DNA of 64,000 bases from Microvelia longipes (Eukaryota > Arthropoda > Insecta > Hemiptera > Veliidae), in assembly GCA_018340805.1 (NCBI GenBank), contig JACMZG010001913.1:32992775-33056774 (forward strand). The letters run 5' to 3'. The notes beneath the pieces were generated by a model. That model had not been told where the DNA came from. It worked only from the letters and a program-made list of their open reading frames with translations, and did not search any database. Shown here piece by piece: positions 63,650 to 64,000 of the stretch (positions are counted from its first letter, which is position 1; every line of letters starts with the position of its first letter). The position numbers and the translations under genes were made by a program.

Positions 63650-64000
63650 CTAAACAGGTAAAATCATATTTTTAACATCATAATATTAAAAACAAATATC
63701 TTGACAATCAAAAATTCATGACTTTAGTCTCATTTCCTCATTTATAAAAAAATTGAGTAAGGATACCTCACCCCCCCCCCTCCCATCCAATTCACTACGC
63801 TCTCCTTCACCACCTTTGAACTCACTTTACATATTCTAAAAATAAAATAATTCTGGTGCGGTGGTCCAACATTTCAGGCGAATTTCCTTGCTCAAGAATC
63901 CGGTTTATGCTTTATAACTTGAGCAGTTAACTCAATCATCAAGCACTACTCGTAACTCATTTTTTCTGAATTTTTCAAAGGAAATGAGCATAATTATCCT
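63650..64000 (-). other. EpsinR intron at the window edge
   Basis: No EpsinR exon is visible. A C run at 63,771-63,780 and a fragment resembling the repeat tail (minus strand GGAGAGCGTAGTGAATTGGA, about 63,785-63,805) are present. Confidence 0.55.

Overview
This is a eukaryotic nuclear fragment from an insect. The DNA is AT-rich, the genes have GT-AG introns and there are many transposons. The deduced twins/B55 protein is very close to insect homologues, and the EpsinR-Tel2 gene arrangement is the one known from Drosophila lqfR. The transposon load and gene structure would suit a hemipteran, but the order cannot be fixed from the sequence alone.

Layout. (1) Positions 1-19,112 hold a head-to-tail array of one Ty3/gypsy LTR retrotransposon on the minus strand. 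There are five 155-158 bp LTRs, three nearly full internal regions (the middle one with a 223-nt assembly gap) and one 3'-truncated copy. About 420 bp of flanking DNA occurs on both sides of the array; the right-hand copy shows the uninterrupted insertion site, which raises the possibility of a false haplotype join. (2) Positions 19,113-36,862 hold a complete plus-strand gene for the PP2A regulatory B subunit B55 (Drosophila twins/tws, human PPP2R2). It has nine coding exons encoding 443 residues, and all splice phases agree. Its introns are full of repeats. (3) Positions 36,863-50,995 hold no recognised gene. They contain a 30-bp minisatellite, foldback elements, a TA/CA microsatellite and degenerate tandem repeats. 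(4) Positions 50,996-63,649 hold, on the minus strand, the 3' part of the gene for EpsinR (CLINT1, Drosophila lqfR); the ENTH domain lies beyond the right edge. A single 2.4-kb exon encoding an 811-residue Tel2/TELO2 homologue with its own stop sits inside one EpsinR intron. Its acceptor has the same splice phase as the next EpsinR exon. One locus can therefore make EpsinR alone (stop at 50,996) or an EpsinR-Tel2 fusion (stop at 55,974).

Functionally, tws specifies PP2A holoenzymes, EpsinR is a clathrin/AP-1 adaptor at the TGN and endosomes, and Tel2 belongs to the TTT co-chaperone for PIKK kinases. tws and EpsinR are convergent, with no sign of shared regulation. The main points for follow-up are the EpsinR-Tel2 gene-in-gene arrangement, a dispersed repeat carrying a 5S-rRNA-like segment, a family of foldback elements sharing a core, and the doubtful structure of the LTR array beside the tws promoter.
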